Positions 60,774 through 64,000 of a stretch of 64,000 nt of DNA are shown in pieces. Source of the stretch: Pectobacterium zantedeschiae (GTDB taxonomy: Bacteria > Pseudomonadota > Gammaproteobacteria > Enterobacterales > Enterobacteriaceae); NCBI RefSeq assembly GCF_004137795.1, contig NZ_NWTM01000003.1, positions 186,001-250,000 of the forward strand. The letters are read 5' to 3'. The position numbers were made by a program, and so were the translations under genes. How positions within the stretch are numbered: position 1 is the first letter of the stretch; each line of letters begins with the position of its first letter. Under the pieces are notes generated by a model that ran no database searches, was not told where the DNA came from, and saw only the letters and a program-made list of their open reading frames with translations.

Positions 60774-61658
60774 ATGACTAAGACTTCAGTGGCAGGTTCA
60801 GATCAAGTAGCTAAAGGACGCAGTTGGGGACTGGAACGTCGACTGCAATTCATCGACTTTCGGTTACGGTGGAGTGGGCACATAAATCGTACAGATCTAA
60901 CGTCTTTTTTTGGGCTATCGATCCCTCAGGCGTCGCTCGACATCGCTAAATATATTGAGATCGCCCCCCATAATCTGGTCTACGATCGGCGAACCAAAAC
61001 TTACACGGCGACGCCAACATTTTCTGCGGTCTACCCACAGAATTCAGCCCAGCGCTACTTAGCAGAGTTATTGGCAATGAAGACGGGGGTACTGGAAGCG
61101 GATGCCAGTTTCATTGAATCTGCTCCAGAAGTGTGCTGGGTTCATATCCCGCTCGATATCTACAATGAACAGGTTGTTGAAGTCATTGTCAGAGCGATTC
61201 GTGAAAAAAGAGCAGTGAGCATCTGCTATCAATCCTCATCATCAATGGATCACTCACCACGGCTCATTTCCCCACACGCTTTAGGCAATGATGGATTACG
61301 ATGGCGAGTACGCGCCTACTGCCATGTTAAGCAGCAGTTTAATGACTTCATTCTTACGCGAATCCTCAATATTGAAGGCAGAGAAGCCTCGACAATCGAT
61401 CCCACTAGCGATTATTCATGGCATACTCATGTTCAATTAATTTTGAAGGCTAATGACAAACTGCCTCAGGCACATCAGCGCGCATTGGAGCTAGAATATG
61501 GTATGACCAATGGAGAGTTGAATTTATCCTGCCGCCTGGCATGTTTACATGAAACTCTCGGACGATTCCACATCAGCCTAACGGATGAAAATAAAGAACA
61601 AAATCAATTTTTTATACTAAAAAACAAGAAAGACGTTCAGGCTTTTCTGGGGGCATGA
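60774..61658 (+). CDS. WYL-domain transcriptional regulator of the BrxR/CapW type
   Basis: This 294-aa protein has an N-terminal winged helix of the defence-regulator type (RRLQFIDFRLRWSGHINRTDLTSFFGLSIPQASLDIAKYIEIAPHNLVYDRRTKTYTAT). A WYL domain spans about residues 130-205 (SICYQSSSSMDHSPRLISPHALGNDGLRWRVRAYCH, FNDFILTRIL), followed by a C-terminal WCX domain. BrxR (BREX) and CapW (CBASS) have this architecture and are repressors thought to sense nucleic-acid ligands. No defence genes lie nearby. Neighbours are pgaABCD (divergent) and a diguanylate cyclase downstream. The start lacks a good Shine-Dalgarno. A role in pga or cyclase control is an inference. Confidence 0.85.
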   Translation: MTKTSVAGSDQVAKGRSWGLERRLQFIDFRLRWSGHINRTDLTSFFGLSIPQASLDIAKYIEIAPHNLVYDRRTKTYTATPTFSAVYPQNSAQRYLAELLAMKTGVLEADASFIESAPEVCWVHIPLDIYNEQVVEVIVRAIREKRAVSICYQSSSSMDHSPRLISPHALGNDGLRWRVRAYCHVKQQFNDFILTRILNIEGREASTIDPTSDYSWHTHVQLILKANDKLPQAHQRALELEYGMTNGELNLSCRLACLHETLGRFHISLTDENKEQNQFFILKNKKDVQAFLGA

Positions 61659-61851
61659 CCCCCACACCATCACTGCTGTTAATGTGTCTATGGGATAAGA
61701 ATGTGCAAGGCCATGGTTAAGCGAATTGCATATTTATTTCACTTTTCATCGTTGCATCATAATTATCATAAAATGATGTAAGATAAGGGGGTATTAGGTG
61801 TGGTTATGATACAAAATTGATCCAGGCCAAATAGGTTAACCGGGAAAAAAA

Positions 61852-63312
61852 ATGAAAATTCGCGCATATGAATTATTAGTTATTTTCATTTCAACCTTAA
61901 TTATAAGTTACTTAGGTTTATCTTTTCGGTTACTTGACGACACCTCTCTATTCTGGCCAGCAGATATTCTATTATTTTGCTTTCTCATACGTTATCGCAG
62001 TCGGGATAAAAGCATAAAAAACAAATTATTACATAGCGTTATTTTATGCATAGTTGGATTCTTGGGTATACTGTTCCCAGCTACTTATCTTGAAAGCAAT
62101 CAATCATTTTTTGAAAAAATAATCCATAGTACGATCAGTTTAGTTTTTTGTATTACCGCATGGATTACATTCATAGTATTTTCAAGAATAAAGGGAAATA
62201 CATATAATAAATTAAGTAAAAATTACATTTTCTTTATATTCATTTCTATTTTTATAGGTTCGATTTTTTCAGCCATATCTTATGGTCTATATCTACTTTC
62301 TACAAGCAGCGATGAGAAAATATTTATTCTCTCAAGAAAATGGTTTAGCGAAGAACTCAGTTCTGGTGTCATTTTCGTTTTTTTATTTCTAAAGGCAATA
62401 AAAAACATAAAGAATGTTTTTTCGGTATCAAAGCATTCAATTAGAAAACCATCATTTATCTTTTACTATATCATTATTATTATTTTTTGCATCGCCTACT
62501 TAAATATCACATTAAGTGTATTAGCAATACTACCATTGATCTACCTCTCCTTATCTCATTCATTTAACAAAATAATTATTATTTGTGCTGCAACTGGTAT
62601 GGCACTGAATTATATTTATATAAAAAGATTAATAGATGTTCATGATAAAATAGATAAAGACTATTTATTTGAACTGTCTTATTTATTTCAAATAAACACA
62701 TCATTCATTATAATAAGTGTAATAATCGCATCATCATTTATTAATAAATATAAAAAAAACATAAAGCGAATAGAATTAATAAGTAACCATGATGCACTGA
62801 CTGGTATGTTAAATAGACGATCACTCAATCAACATCTGAAAAATATCGTTAACTCCACGCGAGGTGGAGAAAATAGAGTGATGTCTTTATTTATACTTGA
62901 TATTGATCACTTCAAAAAAGTTAATGACACCTATGGGCATGCTGTCGGCGATAATGTCATCAAAGAATTTGCTGCAACCCTTAAGCAGTATACTCGGCCT
63001 CAGGACCTGCTATGCCGATGGGGAGGAGAAGAATTCTTAATAATCGTCCAGGGTCTCTCTGTAACTGAGTGCTTAGATATAGCTGAGAGAATTCGCTTTA
63101 TTATAGAGAACTCCTCACTAACGATTTCGGATGGTCGCACCGTTCGATATACGACCAGTATAGGTGTAAGTTTTTTTCATCTGGAAAGAATTGAAGATTT
63201 TCATGACGCGTTTAAAGAAGCGGATAAATTGTTGTACAACGCAAAAGAACAGGGACGCAATCGCGTAAATTCAAGCGCTGATGTAAATTCGGTAACAAAA
63301 CCAATAGCATGA
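61852..63312 (+). CDS. Membrane diguanylate cyclase with MASE1-like sensor
   Basis: This 486-aa protein has 8-10 hydrophobic segments in residues 1-300, resembling a MASE1-type sensor (SLFWPADILLFCFLIRYR), and a C-terminal GGDEF domain (310-475). The active site is GGEEF (391-395), with FILDIDHFKKVNDTYGHAVGD for metal and substrate binding. An inhibitory I-site RPQD lies at 382-385, so product feedback is expected. It should make c-di-GMP. The membrane half is very A+T-rich, while the GGDEF part is near normal composition. Proximity to pga suggests an HmsT-like role in activating PgaC/PgaD. Confidence 0.93.
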   Translation: MKIRAYELLVIFISTLIISYLGLSFRLLDDTSLFWPADILLFCFLIRYRSRDKSIKNKLLHSVILCIVGFLGILFPATYLESNQSFFEKIIHSTISLVFCITAWITFIVFSRIKGNTYNKLSKNYIFFIFISIFIGSIFSAISYGLYLLSTSSDEKIFILSRKWFSEELSSGVIFVFLFLKAIKNIKNVFSVSKHSIRKPSFIFYYIIIIIFCIAYLNITLSVLAILPLIYLSLSHSFNKIIIICAATGMALNYIYIKRLIDVHDKIDKDYLFELSYLFQINTSFIIISVIIASSFINKYKKNIKRIELISNHDALTGMLNRRSLNQHLKNIVNSTRGGENRVMSLFILDIDHFKKVNDTYGHAVGDNVIKEFAATLKQYTRPQDLLCRWGGEEFLIIVQGLSVTECLDIAERIRFIIENSSLTISDGRTVRYTTSIGVSFFHLERIEDFHDAFKEADKLLYNAKEQGRNRVNSSADVNSVTKPIA

Positions 63313-63398
63313 AAATACCTTTTATTAAAAGGGAAAACCTATATCATCGGAACGCTATTCACAGATGAAAAATGAAAGATCAAGGTAGAGATTCTGCT

Positions 63399-64000
63399 AT
63401 GCAATCACCAAAGAAGTGGCTCATTTTGGCCATTGTTTCCAGCGCACTATTCCTGATTGTTATCGACATGACGGTGCTGTACACCGCGCTCCCAACACTG
63501 ACTCATGATTTGCACGCCTCTGCATCCGATAAGCTATGGATCGTTAATATCTATGCGCTGATTGCCTCTGGCTTGCTGCTGGGGATGGGCACCTTGGGTG
63601 ATAAGCTGGGTCATAAACCTTTATTTATTGCCGGGCTGGTGGTCTTTGGTGCAGCATCATTGTTTGCCGCCTATTCGCCCACCCCCGGTATGCTTATCGC
63701 CGCTCGCGCTCTACTGGCGGTTGGTGCAGCGATGATGATGCCCGCCACGCTATCGATTATTCGTCTGACCTTCACCGATGAACGGGAACGCGCATTGGCG
63801 ATTGGTATCTGGGCGGCGGTAGCATCCGGTGGCGCGGCGTTTGGCCCCGTCATGGGCGGAATACTGCTTGAGTACTTCTGGTGGGGGTCGGTTTTCCTCA
63901 TTAATGTACCGGTCGTACTGCTTGCGCTCATCATGGGAATCACCGTGATCCCACATCGGCCGGGTAACGCTTCACACCGCTGGGACTTCATCGGCTCTCT
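63399..64000 (+). CDS. MFS exporter, SmvA-like DHA2 family (5' part)
   Basis: The first 200 codons are visible and the rest lies beyond the right edge. The sequence follows Salmonella SmvA (methyl viologen/cationic biocide exporter): FLIVIDMTVLYTALPTLTHDLHASASDKLWIVNIYALIASGLLLGMGTLGDKLGHK, ARALLAVGAAMMMPATLSIIRLTF and GIWAAVASGGAAFGPVMGGILLEYFWWGSVFLINVPVV. Two in-frame ATGs are possible. The one nine codons downstream (MQSPKKW) was preferred for its GAG spacing. A quaternary ammonium or dye exporter is likely. Confidence 0.88.
   Translation, partial: MQSPKKWLILAIVSSALFLIVIDMTVLYTALPTLTHDLHASASDKLWIVNIYALIASGLLLGMGTLGDKLGHKPLFIAGLVVFGAASLFAAYSPTPGMLIAARALLAVGAAMMMPATLSIIRLTFTDERERALAIGIWAAVASGGAAFGPVMGGILLEYFWWGSVFLINVPVVLLALIMGITVIPHRPGNASHRWDFIGS

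Overview
The window reads as chromosomal DNA of a soft-rot enterobacterium, most likely Pectobacterium or a close relative. The evidence is the conserved gyrB-recF-dnaN-dnaA / rpmH-rnpA-yidD-yidC-mnmE block, the E. coli-like yidE-ibpB-ibpA-yidQ-yidR order, two beta-glucoside PTS loci, a hexuronate (mannonate dehydratase) locus, and a short palindromic repeat beginning TATACCCTAAATAATTC that I recall as common in Pectobacterium, Serratia and Yersinia. The genus is an inference. No tRNA, rRNA or CRISPR array was seen, and oriC itself is not here.

Layout. 1-4.6 kb: yidE (cut by the window edge), the small heat-shock genes ibpA and ibpB with RNA-thermometer leaders, the lipoprotein gene yidQ, and yidR. 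4.8-14.8 kb: two paralogous BhsA/McbA-type small periplasmic proteins flank an EIIB-EIIC-phospho-beta-glucosidase operon without its own EIIA, a DHA2 efflux pump, an IS903-like relic, and an ssuADCB sulfonate operon that lacks ssuE. 14.9-24.2 kb: an operon on the minus strand encodes a peptide-type ABC importer, two nucleoside hydrolases and a DapA-family aldolase, with a divergent LysR regulator. I do not recognise this pathway. 24.3-30.2 kb: yidA, then a complete lactose/cellobiose-type PTS (EIIB-EIIC-EIIA) with bglA and a divergent AscG-like repressor.

30.2-40.3 kb: a chemoreceptor gene with a FliA promoter, a CRP site and a repeat in its leader; a GntR-regulated transporter plus uxuA; an MFS exporter; and a probably imported MFS/LysR pair followed by 14 codons that look like the start of an integrase gene. 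40.4-51.1 kb: the replication and tRNA-modification core. The dnaA-rpmH intergenic region has a perfect DnaA box and ten GATC sites in about 250 bp.

51.5-64 kb: an accessory stretch with an acyltransferase, qorB with a divergent HxlR regulator and a 14-bp tandem repeat, pgaABCD for poly-N-acetylglucosamine, a divergent WYL regulator of the BrxR/CapW type normally met beside phage-defence systems, a membrane diguanylate cyclase, and the start of an SmvA-like pump. PgaC/PgaD synthesis is c-di-GMP-activated in known systems, so pga, the cyclase and the WYL regulator may form one biofilm module. Together with the nucleoside hydrolase/aldolase operon, this is the most unusual content of the window.
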